From assembly GCA_023634235.1 (NCBI GenBank), contig JAMKCF010000014.1, positions 5,407,501 to 5,471,500 of the forward strand: a stretch of DNA of 64,000 nt. The letters run 5' to 3'. The DNA is from Pisaster brevispinus. Lineage: Eukaryota > Echinodermata > Asteroidea > Forcipulatida > Asteriidae. Made by a program: the position numbers and the translations under genes. Under the pieces are notes generated by a model. It saw only the letters and a list, made by a program, of their open reading frames with translations. It was not told the origin of the DNA and did not search any database. Below, piece after piece: positions 37,201 through 48,975 of the stretch. Within the stretch, counting starts at the first letter, position 1. Every line of letters starts with the position of its first letter.

Positions 37201-40200
37201 ACTTTACTGGATCAGTTTGAGGCACCAGTATTATCTATCTTAGTACCAAATACATGTAGGATATACAAATAAAACTAATTCTGATCGTCATTGCTATTCG
37301 GCGTTTCACAAATTTTTGTCAACAAACTTACGTCATACATCAGCTTGCAAGTTTGGGAGAGAGCAGCGATGTCTTCAAGCTCAAGATAAGACACCATGTA
37401 GATGAGGAGTGGGCGTGGCATCCTGACTAGGTAGTCGATGTTCCCCCTGCATAACTCCAGGGCATAGTTCAGGGTGCGGTCATCAAACACTCTGCCAACA
37501 TCAACTACATCAGGAAAGGGAGATACAGGGAAATGAGTATTTGTCCTGTCGAAAATCCCTCCCAGCCTGTATTTTACAGGATTTGTAATACTTTCTGGAA
37601 AGTACTAAAACTAACTTTAAATTTCTAGAGCCTTCTCAAACACAATTCTATAACAATCATTCACCCATTCATAACGGATTAGTGCACCCAGTGGGGTCAA
37701 GGGACTTGCACACAGAGAATGATGGACAGCGTTGCGTTGTATACAATCTCATGCAGAAGTATTTAGGGTCTCATAACACCCATTACTAAAATCAGCCCAT
37801 TACAAAAATGGATTTGGGGTAGCAGTCCCAAGGGTATTTCTGTCTTAGATGACTTGATATCAAGTAATATACTAGGGAGACTGCCAACATTAGGGATAGG
37901 TAGCTCAGGGGGTAGAGCACCAGCATGTTAATCCAGAGGTTGCAGCTTCAAGTCCTGTTTTAGTCAATTTGACTTTGTTCAAACAAATATCATTTACAAA
38001 TTCCCCAGTCAGTTTCCCTTGTGGCTTATTATTTGATATTTGAAAGGTGATCCCTCTGCTGCTGCTTTTTGTATTGTTTTCTTAGTTGTGAACCCTGGCT
38101 ATACGGCAGTTACAGGATTGACTTCCGACTGGCACCCCTGCACAATGACAGAATAGGAAGGCCGCCAAAAAAGGGCTATAATAATAGCTCAGTTGGTAGA
38201 GCACAGGCATGGTAATCCGGTAGTCGCAGGTTCAAGTCCCACTCTAGTAAATTCTTCTTTGTTCAACCCACAGTTATGACTTGGTATCAATGACACTATG
38301 TAAGTATACCACAGAGCAAGGATTTTATTCCCTATTCTGCTCAAGCTTTGCAGGAGGTCAGGGACCAAAAGCCAAGCACAAAAATTTACTGCTCAGCAGA
38401 GATTGGTTACGAGCCAAAAAAGAATCTAATCTCCACTACTTGGATTGATTCCTTGCTATTTTTTTTTTGCTTAGCAAAATACATTTTTTAAGCAACATTC
38501 ACAGCTGGACCGCTTTTTAAGTACTGTTATCTGTGCTTCACTGTCTACTGAATCTATGGAACGCCAAAGAGGCATTTAATAATCGGTGATGGTCTTTTAC
38601 AACCGGTGATCAAATTTTGAATCGGTGATGGTCTAACGCGATCGGTGATCATCTTTAGCAATCGGTGATGTATCATGATCGGTGATGGTCTAACGCGATC
38701 GGTGATCAACTTTAGCAATCGGTGATGTATCACGATCGGTGATGGTCTAACGCGATCGGTGATCAACTTTAGCAATCGGTGATGTATCATGATCGGTGAT
38801 GGTCTAACGCGATCGGTGATCAACTTTAGCAATCGGTGATGTATCACGATCGGTGATGGTCTAACGCGATCGGTGATCAACTTTAGCAATCGGTGATGTA
38901 TAACGATCGGTGATGGTCTTTCGCGATCGGTGATCAACTTTAGCAATCGGTGATGTATCACGATCGGTGATGGTCTTACGCGATCGGTGATCATCTTTAG
39001 CAATCGGTGATGTATCACGATCGGTGATGGTCTAACGCGATCGGTGATCAACTTTAGCAATCGGTGATGTATCACGATCGGTGATGGTCTTTCGCGATCG
39101 GTGATCAACTTTAGGGATCGATGATGCATATTCGCGATCGGTGATGGTCTTTCGCGATCGGTGATCAACTTTAGGGATCGGTGATGCATATTAACGATCG
39201 GTGATGGTCTTCCATGACCGGTAATCAATGTTTTGATTTGTGTATACTTTCACAGCTGTTGATTAGTTCTGCAATATCGGTATTATTTCGCTATTAATGT
39301 TTTATTTCACTTCATTAATTGAGCGTTCTTTACTTGGTTTCTAAGTGCACCACCCACGTACTTTAAAGTTGAATACCCCCAAATTAACACAAATAATTGT
39401 TAAAGGAAAGTACCTTGGTTTTTCTCATCCCGGTATCTACATTTAGTAATTTGTTTATACATGATTATGGCCAACTCTTGTAAATGTATTTTGGTCATGG
39501 TCTCGCTGTTGAAAATGGCATCGAGTTATCTCAAACGTGAACTTAACATTTCTATATGTTAACCTTGTCAACTTGTCATTTTGATGATGTGGAATCAACT
39601 TCATTTATTTCTTTTTAATGAAGGGTGTCTGACCACATTTTATGTGTATTTTGTGCGCACTTCACCGGTGACCTTTTAAAAAACAATATTATGTATTGTC
39701 TGTGTTAATGTTAGTTTGAAATTATGAAATCATATTAATAAAAAAAAATTTACTTTCAAAGTAGGCCAGTCAATATATGAATTTATGTGTTTTTTTTATT
39801 ATCAAACTTCAGCGAGACGAAAGAAAAACAAGCAGAGCTATACATAAAATGTTCGATCGTTTTTAACAGTCACGTTAAGGAATCAAACAAATTCAAAATA
39901 ATTTAGTTTTACAAACGGTAAGACTGGCGTAGCATATTGGTAATTATTCTACCTTTTGAGACTGAAAGTTAAAACGCCTACGCCCCCGTCATGCAAGCCC
40001 CCCCCCCAAAAAAAAAAAAGGGGGGAAAAGAGAGAAACACACCAAACAAAACATCACAGAAATCACCCACAGACACTTCCCTCACACTTTATAATGGGCT
40101 TTGCCTTTATTTCCTTATACAAAATAATAAAAGTGTTATAACAGGTAATGTTGAAATCTCAACTGTTTACATTCCAAGGGTAATTATCTCCATATTTGTT

Positions 40201-43200
40201 TATAATTACATTACGGGAAAGCTCCATTAAAGAAAGAGGCCGGAGTTATACATCCTTTTCGTCTTTACCACGAAGTCTTGCCTGTTATCTCCAGGAATTC
40301 CTTGTCCAAACAGTGGACTCTAATCTATAATTGGATCGTCACAGTATAATTATTTGAAAACATGTTATGGGTTTAGACTTTATTTTGAAATTTGAGCAGT
40401 GGAAACCAAGTTCCATGTAGTATTTATTATGTGAAAACCACCAGCCAGTTATGTCGCTAGCTCATCCACGAAGATTGTCGATTGGTGTTCGGCAGTATTA
40501 GAAACAAGGACCCTTAGGCCGTTCGCTACACTTTGCATATGGGCGCTGCTTTTATTGTGTAAAACACCACGGTCATACAAAAATAATGAATAATGATTAA
40601 TGAAAAAAAGCCTCATGTGTTTTCATAAAAGTCCGGACACAATTTTTTAACTTTCCTTCTCGTGGCCTAATAAGTGTTAGAATACAAGTGAACTTGGGCA
40701 TGAGTAATCATATAGAAATTATGGAGTAATATAGGGAAACAAAATGACCACATTATTTATCCCCTCAAGTGAACACAAACGGAATTGATACAAAAGTAAT
40801 AGAAAAAACAATAAAGATTAAAAATGGTCAAAACATGGAACTAGAAAGAACAGAACAGTTCTAACAATAACTAGGATGCAAATAAAAAAAACAAAAAACA
40901 TCCAGGCCTGAAATAACACCGTGTATGTTATCATTAATGTAAAAAAATCAGGTTCTTAAGTAAACAATTAAAGAAAGTAAAAGTGAAATACTTAATACAT
41001 ATAGTTTTTAAATGGTACTCTTCTCCAATGTCGGACAAGTCAGTCGATGACCAGAGTGGTAAGTGGTGTGAATTAGATATACCATAACCGATCCCTAAAA
41101 AGTTGACCACCGATCGCAAAGGACCATCACCGATCGTGAATATGCATCACCGATCCCTAAAGTTGATCACCGATCGCAAAAGACCATCACCGATCGTGAA
41201 TATGCATCACCGATTGCTAAAGTTGATCACCGATCGCGAAAGACCATCACCGATCGTGAATATGCATCACCGATCCCTAAAGTTGATCACCGATCGCGAA
41301 AGACCATCACCGATCGTGAATATGCATCACCGATTGCTAAAGTTGACCACCGATCGCGTAAGACCATCACCGATCATGAATATGCATCACCGATTGCTAA
41401 AGTTGATCACCGATCGCGTTAGACCATCACCGATTCAAAATTTGATCACTGGTTGTAAAAGACCATCACCGATTATTAAATGCCTCTTTGGCGTTCCATA
41501 TGAATCAAACCTACACTGCATGCGGTCATCAAATGTGAAGTCTTCGTGAGATTCTTTGACTTCTCCAGGGGCCAGTCTTCTGTAGTCATTCCTCAGCGTG
41601 ATCTTCCATGTTCGCCAAATTACCTGTGTGGCCAATTAAATAAATTCAAGAATCTTTTCTGACCGAATTGCATCCCTAGGGGCGAGCTCAAAGCCCTCAT
41701 CATCTGTTTTTTCAACAGGATAAGCAGAGCCATGCTTCTGACTTATGAAACCCATTTATGTAGCACCTTCTAATGGTTTACAACATGTGTACAAGGTGCT
41801 GCGGCGCATTCAGCAGCCACTGCCAGAAACACCAGGGCAAAACCTGTTCTCTTCGCGATAAGTGTCACTGGGTTCTTATACTTGCATTACAAGTATGACA
41901 CAACACATGGGGCCTACGGCTTTATGCTCCATTCGAAGGACAAAACAATGGTCAAGCATCTTGCTTAAGAACACAAGAGTCAAGACCAGGACTCAAACCC
42001 ACACTCTGCTGATCAGAGACAATCAGAGCTTCAGTCTATTGTGCTTGGGATACAAAGTGTTATTTTGGTTGTGGTCTTACAGCAATGACAGCTGCATAAG
42101 CTCAAAAAAGAGCTGACAGCTTTTGTTTGATAAGAACTGCTAATGTTAAAATATACCTTGGCTCAAACAATACTTTTTCAAGCAAATCAATTATGAAGAG
42201 CATCAGTGGAAGGGTAAAACCAAAAAAATATTCAACCATCTTTATTTCAGATTAGAAACAGACTTGTACATGTACTAAGCCACAGAACATCAGTCACACT
42301 AGATACAGGTGAAGCAACAGACACAAGTTTAATTCAGTTTTATCACTGGCAGATAAAATACATTATTCAATGGACACTCACAGGGAGTCACAGCCTGGTT
42401 GTGGCCCACCTGGGGATAATTGGCTGTTTTTTTATATTGATTGTAAAGGGGGGGGGGGGGGTTTCAAAATCCTGTCCAGTTGGTCTTTGCCAAATTGACC
42501 TTGCTTTTGTGCTTTCCAACGGCGACGCGGACTAGAGGAGATCCTAGCCCCAGCGTCGCCAAAGGACATTCAACAATTTGTAGCTGGGCTATCGTTGCAG
42601 AAATTGGCGTCAAGTACGATTGCCACTCATGTATAGGGTGTAGGTTCTTATCATAGGGCCGAGGTTGGCCTGATCCTACTTGCTGCAGATGGATGGCTTA
42701 TGGATGGCACTCTTTTCAGTCCAAGCTCCGTGAGAAGGCAATATGGCAGCCAACCGCTATGCTGCTTTAGAGATCATGTTTTCGCATGAACAAAACTCCA
42801 TTTTCATAAATGAAAAGGAACCTCAAACCAATGGAAACTCTCCTTCCTAACCCATACTTTACAGTTCTACATATCGTAGGACGCCCTGTGTACGTGGCAG
42901 CCCTGAAATCGATGTTTGGCAAGTAGAAAATGTAACTTTGTATCTTGGGGTTTACATCGCGCGCAGTGACGTAAAAGATGAGCCACGATTTCAGGGCTGC
43001 CGCGGTAACCGGTCACTTCGGCACCTTGCAAACTCGGCACCAACAAACTCTGCACCTTGCAAAGTCGGTACGCACAATCTCGGCACCTAGCAAACTCGGC
43101 ACCCACAAACTCGGCACATGCACAACTACAAATTCAGCACCCCGTCGAAAACGGCAGTTTACCGCTGCGTGGTACATGTAACCATGGAGGTAATTTCATT

Positions 43201-45243
43201 GATGATTGATAAAAATTATATCTGGAGAAACATAATTGCTACATTCAAGATCTTTGGACCATGTGAAAGACCCTGTAGTATTTTTAAAATCTTACACAAA
43301 GTGTAATACGCCCAAAATATAAATCCACATTCCCTCATAGTCAAATACAATAGCATGTCAAAAGGAAGTTATCACCATGATCACTGGGATGATCTTCTTA
43401 CTAAATTAAATCATGGACTGTAATGGAGAAAGCTTCCTCCACATGATTAAATGTAAAACACCAAATACACCTTCTCCGTGTTAGTCGGACTTCACAGGGA
43501 CCACGGGCGAAGGACACCGAAAGGACCATCCCATGGGCGCTTAGCGTTCGCAAATGCCCCTCCATGATGCTACCCTCTTTTCACAGGACATTTGCACGTT
43601 TGCACCAATGTAAATCAAAAATAAGGGAAAGGATCGAAAAATCCCTCAATCATTTTTATTGTCTACATACATACGTTACTAAATTAACAACTTGACCCTT
43701 CCTTCGAAAACAGGTAGTGATTGCTTGGTGCCGAGTTTGAAAGTAGGCCGGTGCCGAGTTCGTATGGTGCCGACATTCTTGGTGCCGAGTGGGTGCCGAG
43801 TTTGCAAGGTGCCGAGTTTGTGGGTGCCGAGTTTGCGAGGTGCCGAAGGAAGTATTCGCTGCCGCGTACACACAGACAGCCCAGGCATGGCCATGAGCCA
43901 CACCAAACAGGGCGTCCTACGATCATGCGATCAACGATACACGTAATAAATTTAGGAAAAGCACAGTACAGTCATTTGACCAGTTCGGGATCACTTTTTG
44001 AATTCACATTGTTTTTGGTTGCAATCTCTTTGACATTTTAAACAAAAAAGTTTATCAGTTTACCTAATCATGTTATAAAACTCACCAAGTATCCACTGAC
44101 AAAAAAAGATTAGTACTTTTGAAGAGGCTTTGAGAAAAGTATTGTCACCTGTTTGACCAGTTCAGGATCAGTTGATTCTATTCTGAATCAGTAGCTTGCC
44201 CTCTATTGCAAACCAATACTCCCATTCATAAAACTGTCTCTCAAGGACACAAACTTCACAAGTGTGTTGGCATGGACATGGACTTCCTTTCTCCAGAGAA
44301 TTTCATGCAAATGATTCAACAGCAGCGCAAAAAACCAGCAACAAAAACACAAAACAACAGCAAAGGCAAATGAAAAGGTGAAGCACGCCTAAAAGCAACA
44401 TTGACCCAAATATCTATTCTTACAGTCGCAATTTCCTCCTCCAAGTTTCATTTTCTCACAAAAAAACAATATTCCTACAAGAATTAATTGAAGAAATGTA
44501 TCTTAAAAGCAACAAATAAACTTTCGACTGCAGCAGTAAGATTTTACCTCACTGAGTGCGGCACCATTTGACGCAATGAGAGATGCTGAGTAGTGAGTGA
44601 TCCCGAACTGGTCAAGGGTACGATGCCCCCCAAAAGACGATTTCGGTAATTTCGTCTCCTAAAAAAATCAAGACGACTGCTCAGTATTTACCTGAAATAT
44701 TTTTAACACATTCTAAGCATTTAACATAAATTTTATTCGCCCTGGCGTTCAAATTTTAAAGGTGAGAAGTTTTAACAGCGTTTTTCAACCAACATTTTTA
44801 TAAAAAATAATGATCAAAATCGCAGACAAACTTCAAGAAAATGGCCATAATTTATTTGTTGATGAAGTTTGGAACCTTATTTTGGGTTTGTTGGTTTATT
44901 GCATGTTATTCTTCACATGTATCAACAGAAATTGGTAATGTGAAAAGTAACTTAATTATGGGGTTGTTGCAAAGTTGAAGTGATCCCGAACTGGTCAATG
45001 ATCCCGAACTGGTCAAATGACTGTACTTCAATAATAGCTTAGTATTTATGGAGGTATTCCTACCTCCATGGTATTACATTCTCAAATATCACAATTACAA
45101 CAATTTGAATGGATGCATAAATTATCTGATAAAATGTTTACCTGATCTCGCTGGATGATGAACTGATTGAAGTCTTTGGAAGGCGGAGGAGCTTGGTTGC
45201 TAGCGTCAAACAAGACGCCGTCGGCTGGCAGTAAAGACGCCAT
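34251..45243 (-). CDS. FBXO36: F-box only protein 36, complete five-exon gene
   Basis: The coding exons on the minus strand are 45243-45142, 41623-41511, 37491-37332, 36591-36460 and 34322-34251. All have GT-AG borders and matching phases, giving 192 aa; human FBXO36 is 188 aa. The N-terminus keeps PPPSKD. The second exon keeps the KIxLRxxYR..PGE.KE.HEDF block typical of the family. The F-box (residues about 95-140) runs through PRPLLIYMVSYLELEDI, and the region LWEQIYENHCDTVT ... FFTNKLQLQ follows. F-box proteins are substrate adaptors of SCF ubiquitin ligases; the substrate of FBXO36 is not known to me. The donor of the second exon was chosen as TGTAG|GTTTGA because only that phase joins the next exon. 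The introns are filled with repeats. Confidence 0.93.
35810..35985. repeat. Dispersed repeat shared with 21710-21925
   Basis: GGTATTTTCACAAGAACATC, ATCCATCCATGTTTA and ATCAGAAATCTC match the KDM6A intronic copy in order. It lies in the last FBXO36 intron. The 135-codon open frame that follows shows no recognisable domain. Confidence 0.45.
37873..37988 (+). repeat. tRNA-derived SINE family A, copy 3
   Basis: A leader GGGAGACTGCCAACAT precedes the A box (TAGCTCAGGGGGTAGAG), a tRNA-like middle and a B-box-like GCTTCAAGTCC. It ends in CTTTGTTCAAAC. It lies antisense in the second FBXO36 intron. Confidence 0.65.
38086..38270 (+). repeat. tRNA-derived SINE family A, copy 4
   Basis: This is the most complete copy. 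It has the leader (GTGAACCCTGGCTATACGGC ... TGGCACCCCTG), A box TAGCTCAGTTGGTAGAGCA, B box GGTTCAAGTCC and tail TTCTTCTTTGTTCAACCC. Boxes and spacing suggest an origin from a Lys- or Asn-type tRNA, but the structure is not that of a functional tRNA. Confidence 0.7.
38555..39233. repeat. ATCGGTGAT minisatellite array, left arm
   Basis: The nonamer ATCGGTGAT recurs about every 19 bp. Three variants alternate (spacers GGTCTAACGCG, CAACTTTAGCA and GTATCACG) to make a higher-order repeat of about 57-60 bp. The frame is open over the array only because the repeat lacks stops. The left edge, including GGAACGCCAAAGAGGC, is an inverted copy of the sequence just inside the intron next to the FBXO36 exon at 41511. 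Confidence 0.9.
39234..41095. other. Spacer between the inverted arrays in the FBXO36 intron
   Basis: The sequence is AT-rich, with a C-run/A-run/G-run at 39999-40026 and no gene. Together with the two flanking arrays it could form the loop of a large stem-loop. Confidence 0.5.
41096..41500. repeat. ATCGGTGAT minisatellite array, right (inverted) arm
   Basis: This is the same higher-order repeat as the left arm, here as ATCACCGAT, in inverted orientation and about 60% of the length. It ends at GCCTCTTTGGCGTTCCATA, 10 bp inside the intron from the FBXO36 exon whose last coding base is 41511. Confidence 0.9.
41740..42060 (-). repeat. tRNA-derived SINE family B, copy 4
   Basis: On the minus strand this matches the copies at 1085-1412 and 2832-3182: AGTGTGGGTTTGAGTCCTGG, CTTAAGCAAGATGCTTGACC, and GTGTTTCTGGCAGTGGCTG near the 3' end. 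It is sense to FBXO36, in its first intron. Confidence 0.65.
42873..43923. mobile_element. Foldback element with TGCCGAGTT subrepeats
   Basis: The ends ATCGTAGGACGCCCTGT and ACAGGGCGTCCTACGAT are perfect inverted repeats. Inside each end lies an array of GTGCCGAGTTTG-type units: 43015-43125 in one orientation and 43730-43855 in the other, about seven to nine each. The left arm also has an inner inverted pair, GGCAGCCCTGAAATCG and CGATTTCAGGGCTGCC. The centre (43140-43720) is non-coding. A possible 3-bp CAT target duplication flanks it. It lies in the first FBXO36 intron. Confidence 0.75.
43969..45023. mobile_element. Mariner/Tc1-type MITE, 1,055 bp
   Basis: The termini CAGTCATTTGACCAGTTCGG and its reverse complement are perfect inverted repeats of at least 25 bp. 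They are flanked by TA on both sides, as expected of Tc1/mariner insertion. The GACCAGTTCGGGATCA motif recurs subterminally near 44157, 44600 and 44980. No transposase frame is visible. It lies in the first FBXO36 intron, 118 bp from the first coding exon and 46 bp from the neighbouring foldback element. Confidence 0.75.
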
Positions 45244-46550
45244 ATTGACAACTGTCTGGTTTGTGGTCAACCTGGTAGTGGTAGTGTATTTTAGTGTAGA
45301 GATCAGTGGTATTTTCATACAGTTGTGGTTGGTTACCAGACTACTCCACAGAAATGCAAGCGCGCCCCCCCCCCCCCCAAAAAAAAACCCCGAATAATTA
45401 AAATCCATGCAGTTCAGGGCGGTGACATCTTCTTTCTATTGTTTTGAATGTTTTCCCCCTTAACTTATCAATACAAATTTATTTCTTTATTCTTAAAAAC
45501 TTATATCACTGAGCATACTTGAAGACAGAATTAGAATATTCGTCTCACCAATTAGTGAGTAATTAGCCGCTACAAGAGTAAGACCTCATCATCCAATGCA
45601 TAGTTCACAATTGAAAAACTGCTCTCGCGCCAAAGCAGTGTACATGTGCATCATGATGAAATTATATTCCTTAAAACTGATACCCTCTGTTACAATAGAG
45701 ATCAATGATAAGGTCTATTCAATGCAGCCGCTAAGTAACATGTGTATAGATGCTAAAGAAAACAAACAATTCAAAATAAATAAATATACAAGAACAACCT
45801 CGACGTCAGTTATCTAACCTAACAACAACTATAGGCTACTTACTAACCCGTTCACAACGTATTACCATTTGTCAATAGCACCACCGCAATTTGTTCACTT
45901 TTTATAAAATTTTCTTAGTTATTATACTTCTTTTACCCAGGATTTGCCCCTAACAAAGAAAACTGGTTTCCATTGGGGCCCTGTATTACTACATATTAAT
46001 TGAGTGTTTACTTTGTGCTTATTATTAAACTTAGACTATAGATAGTACCTTTAAACAATAACAGTTATAACCATGATATTGACCCCACTTTCTGCATTAT
46101 CGCCTCTATTTAAATTTTACAAGTTATATTAGAAAGACAGGCTACCGAGACGCTGCAATTACACCACCAAGATTTAAAGCATATCCAAAAATAAATGTGA
46201 ACTAATCAAGAGAACTTTCCTCCTCAATTAGCCGGGAGTGGTTTTCTACACAGCCATCAAATACCACAATCAACGCAAAACCACGGAGCCATGCAGCTTT
46301 TTAGCGAAGCATTGTCATTCACATTAAAACAATTTTTAAAGCTATTCTTTTTCTGTTTCTTAGTTAAGTTGAAAGGTTGCATGAGCAAGGAACTCAGCAT
46401 GGCACTAATTAAGCACAATTACCCCCTTCCCTTCATCTTCTACACAGCTGCCAAACGAGAAACCTTGACCATCGGTGTGCACCTCACTAATGACGTATTG
46501 TTGCAATGAGGCATATTGTTGTTTCTAAAACTTGCCCCCCAGGCCGCCCA
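45244..46550. other. FBXO36 upstream region, no gene seen
   Basis: This includes the FBXO36 5' UTR and promoter by position. A C-run/A-run is at 45365-45387. No TATA box or other core element stands out, and no coding exon was recognised. Confidence 0.4.
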
Positions 46551-46552
46551 CT

Positions 46553-46697
46553 CACTCTCTCTACCCCCACCCTCTCTCCACCCCTCCCCCTCTCTCTCCA
46601 CCTCTCTCTCCTCCTCTCTCTCCCCCTCTCTCTCTCTCTCCCTCTCCCTCTCTCCCCCCCCTCTCTCTCTACCCCTCTCTCTCTCTCTCTCTCTAGT
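46553..46697. repeat. Polypyrimidine CT-rich tract
   Basis: About 145 bp of nearly pure C/T, built from CTCTCT and CCCC units, produce overlapping artificial open frames on both strands. Such mirror-symmetric tracts can adopt H-DNA. Confidence 0.9.
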
Positions 46698-47014
46698 AGA
46701 CATAGGCATTTGCTTGTGGTCTCCTCCTCAAATTGTACCTCGCTGGAATCACTCCCCGGTACCGCTCCCACCGCAGCTCGTCTTTCCAGTACTGCTGCTT
46801 TGAGTTCGATGGTAACACTTTTTCTGCATCTTTAAATTAAGAGGCAATGGGCCGCTGACTCCACACAGTCACCAAAGTAAGAGCAAATTCAAATGCTGCA
46901 TGAGCGACATATACTTCCGGATATAATATTTTTCAATCTAAAATTATGCTATCAAACATTGGAGTTATTTTCCCCGCCATCTTGCTTCATTTTGCTGTAC
47001 TTCACCTCATTAAT

Positions 47015-47270
47015 GCAAACTGTCCTCCTGGCTGAAAAAAATTGGCGTGACTTGCTTTACATCTTACTTGCCGAGAAGCTTCATTGGAGCGACGCCTCAA
47101 AGGCCTGTGGCGTGCTTCAAAGTAGACTTTTTGTCCCGAATTCTTTAGAAGAAAACCATTTTGTTCACGTGAACATCCAGAAAGTAAATAAAGACAACAA
47201 TAATTGTGGAAATGGCATTCTTTGTTCTCTGTGGCTCGGCTGCAAATACCAAGAAGAAAGACTAATGTGA
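47015..47270 (+). pseudogene. C-type lectin-like domain relic
   Basis: The frame contains EKLHWSDASKACGVLQSRLF followed by PNSLEENHFV and, after a gap, CSLWLGC. This matches the order of the N-terminal half of a C-type lectin domain (W..A...C, L..P.S..E..FV, WLG). The usual leading CPPGW is seen just upstream in another frame, followed by stops, so a frameshift separates it from the rest. The second half with the WND and final Cys motifs was not found. I infer a decayed or exon-only fragment; a divergent functional exon is less likely. Confidence 0.45.
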
Positions 47271-48254
47271 AGATCATTCAAAACAGCCGCATCTCATCGA
47301 ACATGTCATGTGGGCTCCTTCTCGCTTTCAAGCTACAGGTGAGTGTGTTAAGTCTTAAAGCTTGAAAGGCAAATGGCAAATGGCAACACCTGAGTTGCAA
47401 TGAAGGGGGTTTACAGTTCGTAGATGAAGCAACAACCCTACATCTACACTCTAGTTGCTGGTAACGACGGCAGCTTCACACCACAATGTCTGCGTGACCA
47501 TGACATTGGGAGTGTAACGGCTAAAGGGAGTCATCAAGTGCGGTGAAGCCTGCTGGGCCGAACCTCTTTGCCGCTCCTTCAATCTCTGGCAGCGAAGTCA
47601 ACGACGTGAGGTCTGTCAACTGAATAACGCAATGCACCTCGAGTCCGGCAGAGACAACGTGATTTCTGACAGTGATTGCATCTATTTCGAACTGTGACGT
47701 CGTCGTATAAAACAACCTAAATACAGAGTGTTCTAACTTTAAAATAGAAATAAAGAAATAAGCTGTTGCAATTAAAGCCTTTTGGTTTGTGCCATTTGTG
47801 AGAGTATAATTTGTTAAATAATTGTATTATAGGATTAAAGCTACCATGGCGGCAGTGGACTTGAAGAGTGGTGGGTCGAAGAAAACCCAATTGGCGTCAG
47901 TGGAGTTTATTGAACTTTGTACATTTCAGGACAATTTCTGTGTGTGATCATCAGATAATGATTAGCCAGGATAACTTGCCTTTAGTTTGGCCAGTATTCT
48001 CGTCAGTTTCATCTTTTGATTATGTTCACGACATCCGGATATCAGCTCAGGTGACCAAGGGAGTTTTCGAGAAAAGGGACAGGACAAAGCTCGGAGGGGT
48101 ATATGCAAACGTTCGCGAAGCTGAGCCACACGGTTCGAACAATGGCAGCAAATTTCAAAACTGGCTTGAGCAGATTTTAAGACTGGCTATTTTTAAACAT
48201 TGCGCCCAACATTATTGCAGTGATCAATTAATCGGAGTTTTATTCATCTAAACA

Positions 48255-48720
48255 ATTCCAAAAGAAACTATTTTAGAACACGAACGGTTTTTGCGATAAC
48301 TTTGTTGTACCTTTTGCAATATATTTTATTTCAAGCTCTGGCAATATTTTATTCAGAGCGCACAAAATAAATGATTTGGAGCGTTCAAATTATTTTGAGA
48401 GAAATGATTTCGACAGCACGAATCCAATTTGCAATAGTTTATCTCGAGCTTTTGCAATAATTATTTTCGAGCTCTTGCAATAATTGATTCCGAGCACACA
48501 AAATAAATTATGTTGAGCATTCCAAATGATTTTGAGAGAAACTATTTGAGAGCACAAATCAATTTCGCAATAATTTTGTATGAGCTTTTGCTATTGTTTC
48601 GAGCTCTCGAAATGATTTTGAGAGCAGGAAATTATTAAGCAATAATTTATTTCGAGTTTTTGCAACCGTGTTATCATGTCAGCGCCCATGAATGGCTACG
48701 TGACGTTACCCATAACAACA
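48255..48720. repeat. AT-rich stretch with recurring GAGCTTTTGCAATAATTATT motifs
   Basis: Phrases such as TTTCGAGCTCTTGCAATAAT, GAGAGAAATGATTT and GCACAAAATAAAT return several times with variation. It is a diverged simple array without coding signs. Confidence 0.5.
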
Positions 48721-48834
48721 ATAGACTTTTTTAACATTATTTTCTTAGCATGATTTTTTCGAAAAATATATTGGATGGTGTGGTAGTAAATATTGGCCAT
48801 TTCGCTTGTCAGGATAAAGTCGGGGCATTGCTTA

Positions 48835-48975
48835 TTTCGTTCCCTCGAAATATTATTTTGTTCCCTCGAAATATAAATTCGTTTCCTCGAAACATAAATT
48901 CGAGGGAACGAAATAAGTTGTTTCGTGGGAACGAAATGATTTCGAGGGAACGAAATAATATTTCGTGGTAACGAA
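48835..48975. repeat. Array of TTCGTTCCCTCGAAAT palindromic units
   Basis: Three units of TTCGTTCCCTCGAAATAT-type sequence are followed by four in inverted orientation (CGAGGGAACGAAAT). The whole can fold into one long hairpin. Confidence 0.75.

Noticed and set aside
38150..38270. Possible functional tRNA gene on the plus strand.
   Set aside because: The tRNA-like part is embedded in a longer repeated unit with a leader and TTTGTTCAAC tail, which marks a SINE.
38554..39228. Open frame of 224 codons (HHRLLKLITDRVRPSPI repeats).
   Set aside because: It is a by-product of the ATCGGTGAT minisatellite. The inverted array gives the same peptide on the other strand.
41103..41549. Open frame of 148 codons of the same repeat peptide.
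   Set aside because: Same minisatellite in inverted orientation; it overlaps the FBXO36 exon border on the opposite strand.
46440..46835. Leu/Ser-rich and Arg/Glu-rich open frames on both strands.
   Set aside because: They are produced by the CT-rich polypyrimidine tract.
47521..47715. Minus-strand 64-codon frame considered as the last transporter exon.
   Set aside because: It lacks the expected G-x-DxxG-Y motif and a final helix. The exon at 50135-50002 has both and fits the phase.
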